Source: Nymphaea colorata (taxonomy: Eukaryota; Streptophyta; Magnoliopsida; Nymphaeales; Nymphaeaceae). From it: 64,000 nt of DNA. The notes beneath the pieces were generated by a model. It saw only the letters and a program-made list of their open reading frames with translations, was not told where the DNA came from and ran no database searches. Of the stretch, positions 47,366 through 59,424 are shown piece by piece; within the stretch, counting starts at the first letter, position 1; every line of letters starts with the position of its first letter. A program made the translations under genes and the position numbers. Location: positions 7,863,353 through 7,927,352 of the forward strand of contig NC_045141.1 of NCBI RefSeq assembly GCF_008831285.2, given 5' to 3'.

Positions 47366-49903
47366 TCAGCACTTCATAAGCCAGTCTCTTTTGAAACTAT
47401 AAGAGAACCAATGTTTTAACTCCATGACAATGGTGCGTTGGGGGAAGAGACTTCTCTTGAATTTAGTTGCAACGAACTCCCAAATTTTTGAAGAGTACGG
47501 ACAAGAAAAAAGAACCTGGTGAGCAGACTCTTCGTCCTTGAGGCAAAAAACACATCTATTGGCTAATGAAATGCCACATTTCTTTTGTCTATCGAAAGTA
47601 GCGAGGTGATCCCTGCGTGCCAACCAAACATACCACTGCACTCTAGGATGAGCTTGAGGGGACCAAATCAACTTCCTCCAAGGCTCCTCAGCATATTTCT
47701 TTCTCACCACCTCCCACAAGTCAAACGTGTTGATATTGGAGGTAGGAGAATTATGCCAAAGAAGGAGGTCTTGTTGTGGTTTTAAGCTGGGTCTCTCCAT
47801 ACCCACTCGAGAAAGAAATTCGTTGAAATTGTCAAGAATAGGCAGGTCAGAATCAAGGACTTGCTTAATGGAGAATTTTAGTGAGAATTCAAAAGCTGAT
47901 CTTTCCAAGGGATTCAAATGAGAAATAAGGGGAGAGCCACCCCAATTATCCATCCAGAACCGAATGGAACCAATACCAATAGACCATTTGACTTGATCTT
48001 GGATTTGAATCCAGCTACTTCTAACACTTTTAAAAAACCAAGACTCCTTTTTGGGGCGCTTTAAGGTCCAAACGTTTTGGAAAGAAAAATATTTCTTTCT
48101 GATAAAAATCGCCCAAGGGGCTTCATCCTGTCAGATGCGTAGCATGATGCGACCAATACAAGCTTTGTCCCAATCATCAAGACGTTTTAAACCAACACCC
48201 CCCTCCAACACCGGGCAGCAAAGAGTATTCCAAGCAACCAAGTGCACACCTTTCCTAGCTGCTAGGTTGCCCCATAAGAAATTAGTGATAGCAGCTTCAA
48301 GTTTATACTTAACAGACTTAGGGAGCATAAAGACAGAACACCAGTAGCCAATGAGGCTGAAGAGGACATACATTGTCAAATAAAGATGCCCTGCATAAGA
48401 GAAGAGCTTAGAAGACCAGAGCGAAAGTTTTTTTTCCACTTTCAAAACAAGAGAGTCACATAAGTTATCCTGCACATTACCCGCAAAGAGGGAAACACCC
48501 AAATAAGGAAGAGGCAGTGAAACATGAAGTCAATCTGAGTTGTTGATGAAGGAGAGAGGAACTCTTTCTTCCCCCAAAGAGATAGCATGAGATTTATTTG
48601 GGTTAACACATAACCCAGAAGAAAGCTTAAGGGCCTCGATAGCTTGCATAACCTCGTTATAAGAGTGATGATCACCTCTAGAAAAGATGATAAGGTCATC
48701 GGCAAAGTTAAGAAGAGAAGGGCAAGCCCCAACCCGAGGGATATAGGGAGGAGCCATGGATCCATTCCAACGTCTATACTCCAAATTTCTAGAGAGGTCT
48801 CTCATAACTACAGGAAAAAGATAAGGAGACATGGGGTCCCCCTGCCTCAGGCCTCTATGCATTGGGTGAAATTCTCCTGGAATCCCATAAATAAGAACAA
48901 CAAAAGAAGTTGAAGAGACACACATCATAACTCTTTCAACCCATGCCCTACTGAAACCCAAGTCAATAAGAGCATTCTTAAGAAAAGGCCAGCTAACCTT
49001 GTCGTAGGCTTTGGAAAAGTCAATTTTAAAACAGATGTTACTATGCCGCAGACCCTCAAGTGAGTGAATGCATTCATGAGCAAAGATAATATTCTTTGTG
49101 ATAGATCGGCCTGAAAGGAAAGCACCTTGGTCCTTGCTGATGACTTTCTGCAAGCAACTTTTCATACGGTTAGAGAGAAATTTAGATATGATCTTACACA
49201 ACACGTTGCATAAGGCAATAGGTCGGAGATCATGAACTCTGCAAAGACCCTCCGTTTTGGGAATGAGGGCAATATAGTTACGATTAACTTTCTTGACCAA
49301 TTTCCCGGTGATAAGGAAGTTGTTAATATCATGCAGTAAGTTATGACCAACAATGCTCCAATTCCTTCTAGGAAGCCATCTGGACCTAGATGCACTTTTC
49401 CCATTCATAGAGAAAACCACGTGCTTCACCTCATCAAGAGTGGTCGGGAGAAGCAAGGTGACATTATCCTCTACCAACAGTCAAGGGGAATCATCCTTCT
49501 TATTCAGACAACAGCCTGTCGAGGGGAATCATCCTTCTTATTCAGACAACAGCCTGAGCCTTCCTCAGAAACTAGATCTCAGAAAAAATAATCACAGATA
49601 GTTCTAATGTGATTCACATCGTTAATTCTAGTCCCTGCATGCTCCAAGGCAGATAAGGAATTCTTCGTTCTTTGACCTTTGACTATTACTTGATAGTAAG
49701 TTGTGGTTACGATTGCCCTCAGCCATCCACCTGACATGAGCTCTTTGCCTCCATAAGCTATCTTCATCTTCAAGGGAGGCTTGCAATTCTTTTCTAATTA
49801 AAATTTCATAATTTTTGTCTCTAACAGTAGAATCCAATTCAAGAGATTTGACTTTGTCAAGTTCATCTCTTAATGCTTTGACACGAATTGAGATGTCAGC
49901 CAC
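47366..49903 (-). pseudogene. LINE ORF2: reverse transcriptase and zf-RVT, two or more stops
   Basis: From 49903 to 47366 the sequence stays largely in one frame. It runs from the endonuclease-RT linker (SLWRQRAHVRWMAEGNRNHN) through IALIPK, LRPIALCNVLCKIISKFL, KIDFSKAYDKVSWPFL and LRQGDPMSPYLF to the intact catalytic LLNFADDLIIFSRGD. The thumb and zf-RVT (CVFCLKDEESAHQVLFSCPY) follow. In-frame TGA codons lie at 48530-48532 and 48131-48133. Around 49480-49630 the frame is disturbed by a 38-bp tandem duplication. The catalytic residues are preserved, so decay is moderate. The enzyme would copy its own RNA at a nicked site if intact. Confidence 0.9.
49484..49559. repeat. 38-bp tandem duplication inside LINE ORF2
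   Basis: AGGGGAATCATCCTTCTTAT and the bases up to CAGCCTG occur at 49484 and again at 49522. The duplication falls where the ORF2 frame is broken between the linker and RT. Confidence 0.9.
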
Positions 49904-49962
49904 ACAATCCCTAGCCTAACTAGAGAGAGTAGATCGAGTGGATTCCAGTTTCTTAATCACCC

Positions 49963-50711
49963 TCACAGGGAGCATCCAAAAACACGTGAGCTCCAAGCCT
50001 CCTGTACTAGGTAACTGCATTGCGGTTTGGGAGGGTTAGGAGTGAATCGTGTAGACACTTTGAGAGCAGAGTAGTCAAAAGTAAATGTAGGAAGAATCCG
50101 CAGATCAGTAGAACTGCCCCATTGAGTCTTCCAGACATTATTAATAAAAGCCCAGTCTAAACTATACAAAATTTTGCTCTCACAAACAACGGAAACATAT
50201 GGCAGTTCGAAGAAAACCTATTAAAGGAAGAGCAAGAGTTAAGATTAAGTTGGTGGCCAGTTTTGTCTGACCTATCCAACATAGCATTGAAGTCCCCGAC
50301 TAATAACATCGGGCGTTGGAAATCAGATATAATGTTCTGCAAATGCATGAGCGCCCAAACTCTATTAGCATAACGTGGAGGAAGATAAATACCCTCAGCT
50401 AGAAACTTGACTTGAGATTGTTTATCAGTAACCTCTGGAAGAATCCATTACCTATTCAGATTAAAGACCAAAACAAAAAAATTTTGTGGTTTCTACCCAT
50501 AGAGGATACAAACCACACCTTCGCACATATCAGCATTGGACATGGTAGCATATGAGCCAAGCAAACCAGAGTTAAGGTGGACCTGATCAGCACGAAAAAG
50601 GGTGTCAAAAATGAAAAAGATATCAATGGTCTCATGCTGCATAGTGAGAAACAAGTCATGCCTAGCAGAATATCCAGCTAGACCACGGATATTCCAAGCT
50701 AAACACTTCAT
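49963..50711 (-). pseudogene. LINE ORF2 endonuclease region, frameshifted
   Basis: It starts MKCLAWNIRGLAGYSARHDL, the usual opening of a plant LINE apurinic-type endonuclease (WNIRGL). MLLVGDFNAMLDRSDKTG, with the GDFN motif, follows at about 50300. A third block near 50160 (SLDWAFINNVW) is in another frame. The linker and RT are offset again, so at least two frame changes separate the start from RT. The nickase function is lost. Confidence 0.85.
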
Positions 50712-50734
50712 TGATGAGGGGGAAAATCAGTTAC

Positions 50735-51568
50735 CTAGTCGGGAACATTACCTTCACCGACAAGGGTAGGAAGGTTGGAGGTCTGCTGTGGTGGAGAGTT
50801 GTCTGAAGGGGCCTCTTCCTGGCAATGGCTCACGCGCTTACGCTTCCCTGCCTGCCCTGCTGGTTTCGGATCAGCAAAACTGCGATTAGCAGTATCCTGT
50901 GCAAGTTTCCGATGACCAAACAATCTGCTGCCCCTTCCACGGCTTTGAGTGATACCCCCTGTTGAGAACAAAACTTTAAAATTACCGGCTTGTGGTTCGG
51001 CTTTATGGACATCACTCGGAGCTTTAGCTATGAGCTGATATCTATGCTTAGGGGACGATTTGAATGAAAATACTGGGGGTATATCAGTAGGCAAACTATC
51101 AATCCAAAAGAAAGGGTTAACCATATTAGTTTAGTTCCCTGTCGCTTCCTTGATGATATCTTTGCCTTTCGTTCTCCTTATGGTAATGTCATTTCTAGGC
51201 TCATGGTGGGACCGATTCACACAAACTTTATTAGTTTGATCCACAAGAGGCTTGTCATCGTTGATGTTTATATAACTCCTCGCTGGTTCCTCATGAGTAT
51301 CACCTAACTCCATAAGAGCTAAGAATTGATTCTTGGATGTAGGTAAACCCTTTTGTCCTTTCAATGTAGGCCGTTTGCTGGAACTGGGGGCCTTCATTGA
51401 ATCTTTGCCTTTTGTCGCCTCATGTTGGTAAGTCCCTTGTCCACTGGATTCACGGTTGGGGCATTTTTCGATTGGGTGAGAGTTAACACCACAGTTCCTG
51501 CAGAACCGTAATCTCTCCCCATAAACTAAGGGTCTGTTTGGTAGGAGGGAAAGGGAGGGATTGTGCAA
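50735..51568 (-). pseudogene. LINE ORF1 C-terminal part with CCHC knuckle
   Basis: It reads from just inside the MITE end. LRFCRNCGVNSHPIEKCPNR is a zinc knuckle of the type that follows DUF4283 in plant LINE ORF1 proteins. A basic and proline-rich tail follows. A TAA at 51131-51133 lies in frame, and the frame continues beyond it (MVNPFFWIDSLP...) to 50735, 24 bases before the ORF2 start. ORF1 proteins bind the element RNA. Confidence 0.8.
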
Positions 51569-52026
51569 TACCTCCTATGTTTGGTTGGCTAATTAGAAAG
51601 GAGGGAAAGGGAGGGAAATGGGCAAAAGGTGTTTGGTTGCAAGGGGAGGGAAGGGGAGAGAAAGGAAAGGAAAGGAAAGGAAAGGAAAGGAAAGGAAAGG
51701 GAGGGATTGTTTAGTGTAAATCCCTTCCCTCTCAAATCGGACGGATTGAGAAGGAAATGAAAGAAAGGTAAGTGAAATAGTTTTTTATTCTCACACTACC
51801 CCTCCTTTTCTTTCCATCCTTTCTAAATCCATGTGCTATTTAGTCTTTTTTTTTCATTTCTTTTCTTTCCCTTCCCTTTCTATCCAAACAAACTTTTTAA
51901 TCAACTCTTTCCATTCCTTTCCATTCCATTCCCTTCCCTTCCCTTCCCTTTCTCTTCCCTTCCCTTCCCTTCCCTTCCCATTCCCTCCCTTTCCATCCCT
52001 TCCTTTCCCTCCAACCAAACAAAGCG
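51530..52026. mobile_element. Tourist-like (PIF/Harbinger) MITE nested in LINE ORF1
   Basis: 497 bp with terminal inverted repeats GGGTCTGTTTGGTAGGAGGG and, at the other end, the complement of CGCTTTGTTTGGTTGGAGGG. It is flanked by TAA at 51527-51529 and 52027-52029, the 3-bp target expected of this superfamily. The left half is purine-rich (GGGAAAGG-type words, an (AAAGG)8 run at 51661-51700) and the right half pyrimidine-rich (CCCTTCCC-type words), so the whole can fold back. It encodes nothing. Confidence 0.85.
51661..51700. repeat. (AAAGG)n microsatellite inside the MITE
   Basis: Eight exact units. The other half of the MITE has the complementary CCCTT-type repeats near 51935-51980. Confidence 0.95.
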
Positions 52027-52086
52027 TAAAGGTTGGGAGGTGGCTATCCTTCAGCACAAACTGAAAATCAAAGGGAAGTGGGGCAC

Positions 52087-52776
52087 TCAGAGGAAGTTCA
52101 ACTTTGATTCTAGCAAAATCCCTTGATTAATGTCTCTTGTTTGAGTATCCATTTCCAAAAGCTCACACTGAAGGCCCTTGAATATGCTGTTAAAGATCTT
52201 CGCAGTCCACATATTCAGAGGCATATTTGAGAGGTTAATCCATAGTGGGGCAGAGAGCGTAGGTGGCATGGTAAGAGGTTGTCTTGGATGCCAACGGCAG
52301 GTAACAAGAGTCCTGCCCCTAACCTTCCAAGCTCGCTTCTGAAGAATGCATCGTAGTTGTTGTTCATCCTCAACCCTAATGAGAAATGTGCCACTAGCGA
52401 GAATGGTGGACTTCAGGTTGGCCTTCCCAGCCCACTGTCTGGTTAGTTCCAGAAAGATAAAGGAGAAATTGGTGCACCCATTAGGGGAGGAGCCTTGCAG
52501 CCGAGCCAATGCTGCCCATTGGAACGGGCGGTTCATCTCTTCATAAGCTTCTTCGGGGATGATAATTTTGAATCTGCCATCCTGGATTTCCACCTCCAGA
52601 GGGAGCTCTAGTTGGCTGCCAGCAGAAGTCCCTCCAGTAACCAATGAAGCCCATGACCGTTCACCACGCCCCTGTTCCAGTTGAATACCAGATAGAGAGG
52701 ATTCAGATCCTTGCAGAGAGGGGAAATGCTCGCCGGATGCCATTGGGATTTCCATGGCCCCTTGTCCCTCCCCCAC
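52087..52776 (-). pseudogene. LINE ORF1 N-terminal part (DUF4283-like)
   Basis: 229 codons from ATG 52776 to a stop at 52087. It contains GRFKIIIPEEAYEEMNRPFQ, ASGTFLIRVEDEQQL and PLWINLSNMPLNMW, in the order typical of the DUF4283 domain found in plant LINE ORF1 and related zinc-knuckle proteins. The continuation lies beyond the MITE. The start was chosen because it precedes the domain and opens the frame. RNA binding is the expected role. Confidence 0.85.
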
Positions 52777-54120
52777 CCAATGCGAGGGGGAGAAAAACCC
52801 TCGGCCTGCCTAAACCCTTCGACCAGCCAATACCCTAGTAGAGAAGAGAGAGAAATGGTTGAGCTATAAGCTGTGATTCGAACCTTCCACTAACACGACC
52901 ATTCTTGTCTACCATATGCTTAGCGCCTTGAATTAAAATGCATGAAACACTGCATTCAAAGAACATGACGTTCTTGTTGTCAAATACCCCCTAAGGGCAT
53001 CTTTAGTTTTGATGCCCCAAGAAGTTTTTTCTAAAGGTGGCATTTGGCTGTGATAAACTTTCCTGGACAGGAATCTAGATGAAATCCAGAAAGTTGAAAA
53101 CCAGCTTCTTGAAATTGAATGCGACATTCAATTTTTTTTTTTTTAAGTCATAAAGTCCATCCTAGTTATCAGTATACCAATATATTCACTTTTTCTTGAA
53201 ATTTCTATTTTGATTCAAAATTGTGACTATAATACCTATCTTCTTTTGTTTCAGTCACGGAAGAGATAGAAGAAATCACAAAAATATGTAGATTATGTTC
53301 CTATTGCATGCATCTATAGAACCACCTTATTGTATTCTAGTTTAAATAGCATGCAGCAGGAAAGAGGCAACTTTTGAACGTGACTGGCTATCCCAACCAT
53401 CAAACACCCTAGAACAAAAAACTAACCTAGCTAGTTAGTGGAAAGAAAGAACTTTCAACTTACAGCTGCACTATCTGAGGCACGACAAAAATTTTGGGGT
53501 CAACACTTTTCCAACGGGCACAATCGGTATCAAAGTTGGCCTGAATTAGCCAATTTCAATCGATTCAATGGCAAACCAAACCAGTTTGATTCCATGGCAG
53601 ACTCAGGGTGCTTTGTGCCGCGTTCAAACCATCTGTCAACTATATTTTAACGTTTCATTTAAATACTTTATAATATTTTTATTTATTTTTAAATATTTTG
53701 GCTGATTCACAAAAAATAGACTGAACGAGAAACCAGGTCAGCAGCCTCAGCGATTTGACGCTTGAACCGACTTTTACCACACTGGTTTAATGGAAGGGTG
53801 TCTTGAAGTTTGATTGAATATAGTTTCCAGTCAAGAGATAGGATGTCCGCCTCCATGCACCATCCGGACACTCCCTTAACCATATCTTAATGTGATCATT
53901 AAGAAGAGAGGTGAATTTCATGATTGCATGTCTAATAAGTCTTTACAAAATCCTTCTCTTTATTCTATAATAAGCAAAAGAAAATTAGAGCGTTGGAATG
54001 CAAATATTAAAAATCCTATCTATAAATTAAGGGAGCATTTTTAAAGTTGTTTCTCTAATTTGATAAGGATTTCATGTTAATTTATGCAATTGGTTTTATA
54101 ATTACATGCATAGACGCATG

Positions 54121-54158
<38 letters not shown>
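54121..54158. repeat. (CA)n(TA)n compound microsatellite
   Basis: About ten CA units followed by about eight TA units, then a GA-rich stretch. Confidence 0.95.
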
Positions 54159-54285
54159 AGAGAGAGTGAGAGACAGAAAGAGAGAGTAATTACTAGACCC
54201 TTAGATTTAATAGGAATCATATAAGCCATTGATATCGAAAATGACAAATTATGGATGCTAAGTTATGCAAAGGAGGCAAGTTCTC

Positions 54286-54557
54286 GTTTAAGGAGACTCA
54301 TTTGTTTCTACCTTTCTCTCTTTTTTCCTTCCACTTCCTCTTTGAGGAGTATTGTGAACTCACAGAAAGAACAGCTTGACTTCTCAGTTTAAGGAGACTC
54401 ATTTGTTTCTCCCTTTCTCTCTCTTCTCACTTCCTCCTTTGAGAGTATTTTGAACTCACCAAAAAACAGCTTGACATCTCCCTTTCTCTCTCTCTCTCTT
54501 TCTCACTTACTCATTTGAGGAATATTTTGAACTCACAAAAAAACAGCTGGACTTCGT
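54286..54557. repeat. Tandem repeat, about 100-bp unit, 2.7 copies
   Basis: GTTTAAGGAGACTCATTTGT begins at 54286 and 54387. Each copy then has CCTTTCTCTC, CACTT-CTC and TTTGA-GTATT-TGAACTCAC. A third, partial unit starts at the CCCTTTCTCTC near 54479. Confidence 0.85.
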
Positions 54558-55139
54558 GGTACAAGGAAATATGTTTTTAGCAATAGCCAAAAAGTTGCTA
54601 AAAACATGAAAAGTTGTTAATATAAGTCTTTAGTTACGGTTTCGGACTGCCGCTAAAAAGTAGAAAACTGTTCCTACTACTGGTGGCCTAAAAACCTTTA
54701 GCACCACAACTGTTTACCTTTATATATATGATATATATGGGCAGTCTGTTTAGTAATGTCCATCGGACGAAATGCATTGGGGCGTAGGTTTGGACGGCCG
54801 GAGGATTTCACCTCCTATATATTGAAATCTGTAAATGCAAGATGTTCTCAGATGGCTAAATATTTAAAAACTATCAGATAAATCATCGCTAAAAACATTA
54901 CAAATCTTCACCACATCATAAACCATTTTTAATGCTTTCCACTGTATGATAATTTTTAGCAACAGTTTTTTAATATTTTGTTATCTGCAATATGTGAAAG
55001 TCGACTTTCTTTCTCTCTTTCTCGGGAGACAGAACGAGGGGATTCCTCCTCTCACCACCAGATGGCGGTGCATGTCTTCTCGCTGGTGCCACCCGATGGC
55101 CAGGGGCCGTCAAGCGGTGAGGGGACACGCATCACTGCC

Positions 55140-55141
<2 letters not shown>

Positions 55142-55171
<30 letters not shown>
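55142..55171. repeat. A30 homopolymer
   Basis: Thirty A follow a GC-richer segment (about 55015-55140). This could be the tail of a retroposed fragment on the plus strand; the preceding sequence is not recognised. Confidence 0.85.
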
Positions 55172-55173
<2 letters not shown>

Positions 55174-56769
55174 AGGAAAGCCCAACAACAACAACAACCA
55201 AAGGACCCTCCGATCTTTTATATGTAACAAGCTGGTGGCACAAATTATATGAGAGGAAATAGTACTCGTTTGTAAACTATTTTTATCAAAGAAACTTTTC
55301 ATTTCTATGGAAAAAGGACATGGCGGATTTAAGAAGGACTATACCAATTGAATGTTTTGTGAAATGGCCATTTTGCAATAGAATACATCATTGTCTATCA
55401 GCCTAACGGTACTGATTCATGTGAGGGTTGCGGTAAAGTTTGTGCTCCAAGTGATCACAAGGCACTCACTCCAACATAGTTCGATCTGATCATATATATA
55501 TATATATATATATAACCGGCTTTGTATACACATTTATCATGTCATCCATGAAGGCTGATAATTGGTGGATCCTTATAGAGGGGACACCCAATTAATGCTT
55601 CCATATCCCTCATCTCTCCTACTCTTCAAAACACGACAAAAAACCAAACTGGTCGTGTTTCATGTTATTTTACCCAAACCAAAAAAAAAAAAAACTTTCA
55701 TAACAGTTCCATCGCTTAGTCGCTAGCTTGATATATATTACCGTAAAAGTGATTAGGTCTCTCATTGTTTTAACTTTCCTACTGCAAGCCGACATTTTTT
55801 TTGTGCCAATTGTCGACTGGTACATATATGTAAGGATGTTAAGACATCAGGTTCTTATTGGATTTATCCTTAATCATATCTAGTTTTTTAATTATTCACA
55901 TGCAATATTTGAATGTGATTGGAATATATATATATATATCCAACTCTAAAATCCAATTTCTCAATCCTATTTCTCAATCCTATTCAGATCTGAATCTGGT
56001 ATTTAAATTCACTTCTGAATTTGAATCCAATTTTTAAATTGAATATGTCTCACCTTTACCATGTTAGGGCAATGGATATAGGATATTTTTTTGAAATTAA
56101 AAGGAATCCGTATCTGACTATAATCGGATATGTATATATATCAGAATTTGAATCCAAATCTGACTGGAAGTCATTCCTTAAATCTCAATCTGAACTGATT
56201 TCATAATCGAATATTAATATTTTTTATATCCGATTTTTTGACACATTTTGGTCGGACATGCATCCAATCTAATATATTACTCAAACTTCCCCCTCAAAAA
56301 CAGAAGAGGGAATACTATCTTTCTGTTGTGTAATATCTTTGTTTAGAATCCTTGATATCAATAACATTTACCTAGTGGTGTTAATGGACTGACTATGCTC
56401 GTTAATCATTCTGCTTTTGGGTATCTTTAGAGAGAGTTTAGTAAACAAATCTGTGATCGATTCCAATTCTGGAGTATCACTTGTTTTACCACAAATGATA
56501 AAATTAAATAACTGGAAGAAATCTAGCCACATAATCTCATAATCTACATCAACTACGACTCCAATTTACTAAAAGACATGTATTCAGTTAATCAGTCATT
56601 AAGTTTACACATGTTCTTTGAGAAAGGAGAAAATCTGCGACTTAGATTGCGGAAAAACTCAATCATGAAAACTCAAAACCTTTTTAAACTAGCTTACTGT
56701 ATGGTATGTTTCTTTGAAACCACATTGAAGTGCCAAGTCCAAATTGGATAAAAAGTGACAGCAGAAACT

Positions 56770-57115
56770 CCCTCTCTTTCTCTCTGTCTTCACAATTCCA
56801 TGACAGGTTGAAACTGTTGTCTTTTTCCCTGCCCTTGGATCCAGGCGTGCTTCAACTAGAGTGTAGCACTTACTACCGTTTGTAACCCAGAAAAGTAGCG
56901 ACCATGAAAATCGAACTAAGGAATAGACTATTGCTGACCCATCAACTTTCCCTTCTCTCTCTCTCTCCCTCTCCCACCACAATTCATGACAGGTTAAAAC
57001 TGTTGCCTTTCAAGGCTGCATCAACTATAGTGTACCATCTGCTACCATTTGTAGTCCCAAAGAGCAGCGGGCAAAATCAAACTAATTAAGGACCAGACTA
57101 CCGCTAGCTCATCAT
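56770..57115. repeat. Direct duplication of about 186 bp
   Basis: CATGACAGGTT-AAACTGTTG occurs at 56799 and 56985. Both copies are preceded by a CT-rich run and followed by TGCTTCAACTA/TGCATCAACTA, AGTGTA and CTACC-TTTGTA. The copies have diverged. Confidence 0.8.
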
Positions 57116-57118
57116 CAT

Positions 57119-57156
57119 CTCTCTCTCTCTCTCTTTCTATATATATATATATATAT
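57119..57156. repeat. (CT)n(AT)n microsatellite
   Basis: A CT run passes into an AT run. Confidence 0.9.
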
Positions 57157-58652
57157 TACTGTTTCTACTCTACATGTCTCCACATATGTACTACCGTTCT
57201 TCTATTCTTGGATTCTTCAACTATTAGTTACAGCCGCTTCTGAGAAGATCTACAAGATTTGCTGCTTGTTTTAGCATGAAACAAAAAAGATAGGCCCTTA
57301 AATTAAAGAAACATGTAGTTAAAGGGCTTGCTGGCTGCAACGATCGACGCTTGTAGCATACTCAAAGCGCCCATGACCTCCCTTTCCATACCCATTCTCT
57401 TTCTGGGCACTCCCTTCCAAATTGCATGTGAACCAACTTCTCTGTGGACCTGCATTGGGAGTTGCACTCTCCTTTCTATCTTTCTTTATCTTTTTTTAGG
57501 GGTGCAAAAATCCATCGTTTAAGAGACAAAGTTTCTTCTTGATTTAAAAGCAACCTTCTTTCTTCTGAATTTCTTGCTATGCTTTATACATTTTGAGAGA
57601 TCTGAGGAATCTGAATCATGTGTATCTGGTGAAACAGCTTGAATCATAATTAAGTTGGAAGAAGTTTTATCTTGAAATGTCTAACTTCTCTCAAAATTCA
57701 GTCTCTGAATTAGCAAAATTGAATGAAATTGAAGTTGTTTGTCAAAGTATTGGTTCACCAAAAAATTCTTTTAGTTAGTTATGTGAAAAGTAGTGTGCAG
57801 TCAGGACATGTGTAGGATTTAGGGATCTGTAAGGCATCTCATCTACCAAACTAAAGTTATGGCTGATTATCTTTTCTGGGTTTAAATTAAACAAATATTT
57901 GGATGTTTATCTCTGTTCTGACTTTTCCGGTTTAGGGTGTTCTATTTCTTATATGAGAAATGAATCCTTTCAAAATCTGTCAGAGAACAAAGTCTCCCCC
58001 GTTGCAGAAAACAGAGGCAGATATGTCTGGCACCAATTTCTACTAAACTTTTCCCAAACCTCCGTCTCTAATTCACTTTATTTTTTATGAACAGCATTGA
58101 AAAATAAATTAATTTTTTTAAAACCACATTAACAAGTTTTCATCTAGCCCTTAAAGTGGTGCTAGTTATTTTTTAGAAAATTATTTAAATTTTCACTGTG
58201 TTCTTAAGTGGCCGATAAAATTCCTCAATTGCATGTGATCGCGTCGCAGTTTTTCCTAGTTTTTCCATTAAAACCGCGATATATTTACCATGTAATGGAA
58301 GAATCTAAGGGATCTACTTGCAGTTTTTTTAGAAACCATTCGCCTATCTTGGAAACTTCTGGGAAAAATGGAACTCTTTCTCGACATTACAGTAAAAAGT
58401 TTAACCCCTGTGAAATTTTTCTTTCCCTTGAACTAGAGAGAGGGAGAGAGAGGAGAGCTCTGGCGCAGTGAGGTTGATGGGGGGCCTTTTCCCTGACCCC
58501 ACACCCCTCGACGTCCTTTAGCCTGCACCCATAGCCCAAAGTATCCCACCATGGTCCCTTTCTCTACAAGGCACAGAGCCGTTACTTCCTTTTCTTGATC
58601 CGTTAACGCCCTTCCAGCCGGCCACTGGCGTCTCTGCTCGAGGAAGAAGACG

Positions 58653-59364
58653 ATGAACCTGGCTTCCAGAAGAAGGGCAGCGGTTAAAAATGTCGGTATC
58701 AGTAAGAACGGGAGCCCTGAGTCCGGTGCAGGAATGGAAGGCAAGCAGGGCACCCGTAATTCTCCTTCCAATGGCAGTTTGGGGAAGAATTGCAATCTGA
58801 GTAGCATTGAGAACAAGCGAAAATTGTGGACTGAAAGCAGTGATGGGGCAGAGAGAAGCCCTCTGCATAACACCAGACTCCGATCCAGTTCTCATAATGG
58901 GAGAATTTTGCATAAGTCCAGAGAGCTCGGTGCGTCCCGGGAGACGAGGGCCGTTTCCAGGAGTTTGAGCGCTAGTTTCCGCAGAGAGAAGGCTGGATCT
59001 GAAGAGATTGATGGCGAATCTGAAGAATTGCGGTCGGAGGTGGAGGTGAAAGTAGAAGAGAAACACGTGGATGAGCAGATAAAAGGAGGGGAAGAAGAAG
59101 AAGAAGAAGAAGAAGAAGAAGAAGAAGAAGAAGAAGAAGAAGAAGAACTGAAAGAAGAAGAAGCAGAAGCAGAGGAGGAGGAGAAAAGATTGGTGGTTTT
59201 GGAGGTCAAGTCATCTGGACGCAGAAAGGAGGTGGTTGTTGAGGATATCAAAGAAAACAAAATTCCACCAGCAACGACCACAATCGGGAAATTCGAACCG
59301 CCTGAAATTCCGTTCAATTTCTCAAAACCAGTTCCCTGTAAGTGGTTTTCTAAAGAACCAAAAT

Positions 59365-59424
<60 letters not shown>

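Larger units (their letters stand above)
46625..52840 (-). mobile_element. L1-type LINE, nearly full length, inactive, with nested MITE
   Basis: On the minus strand the order is ORF1 (52776-50735) with a DUF4283-like N-terminal half and a CCHC knuckle, then ORF2 (50711-47366) with endonuclease, reverse transcriptase and zf-RVT. The 3' UTR runs to about 46625 and ends with a GGGGGCCTTTCCCCC-like palindromic word followed by TA-rich sequence, as seen in plant LINE tails. The 5' end is near 52840. I could not identify a target duplication. Several nonsense codons and frame changes disable it. A Tourist-like MITE (51530-52026) interrupts ORF1. Confidence 0.9.
52841..58652. other. Intergenic DNA with local tandem repeats and microsatellites
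   Basis: No gene is recognised. It holds (CA)n(TA)n at 54121-54158, a 2.7-unit tandem repeat at 54286-54557, an A30 run at 55142-55171, (AT)n at 55493-55514, a two-unit repeat at 56770-57115 and (CT)n(AT)n at 57119-57156. The 300 bp before 58653 are the likely promoter and 5' UTR of the reticulon gene, but no sharp TATA box stands out. Confidence 0.55.

Noticed and set aside
51831-52126. Phe/Pro/Ser-rich open frames in the MITE
   Set aside because: They are translations of CCCTT-type repeats.
58892-59317. Minus-strand serine-rich open frame opposite the reticulon exon 1
   Set aside because: Poly-Ser is the complement of the GAA repeat; the plus strand has splice-consistent exons of a known family.
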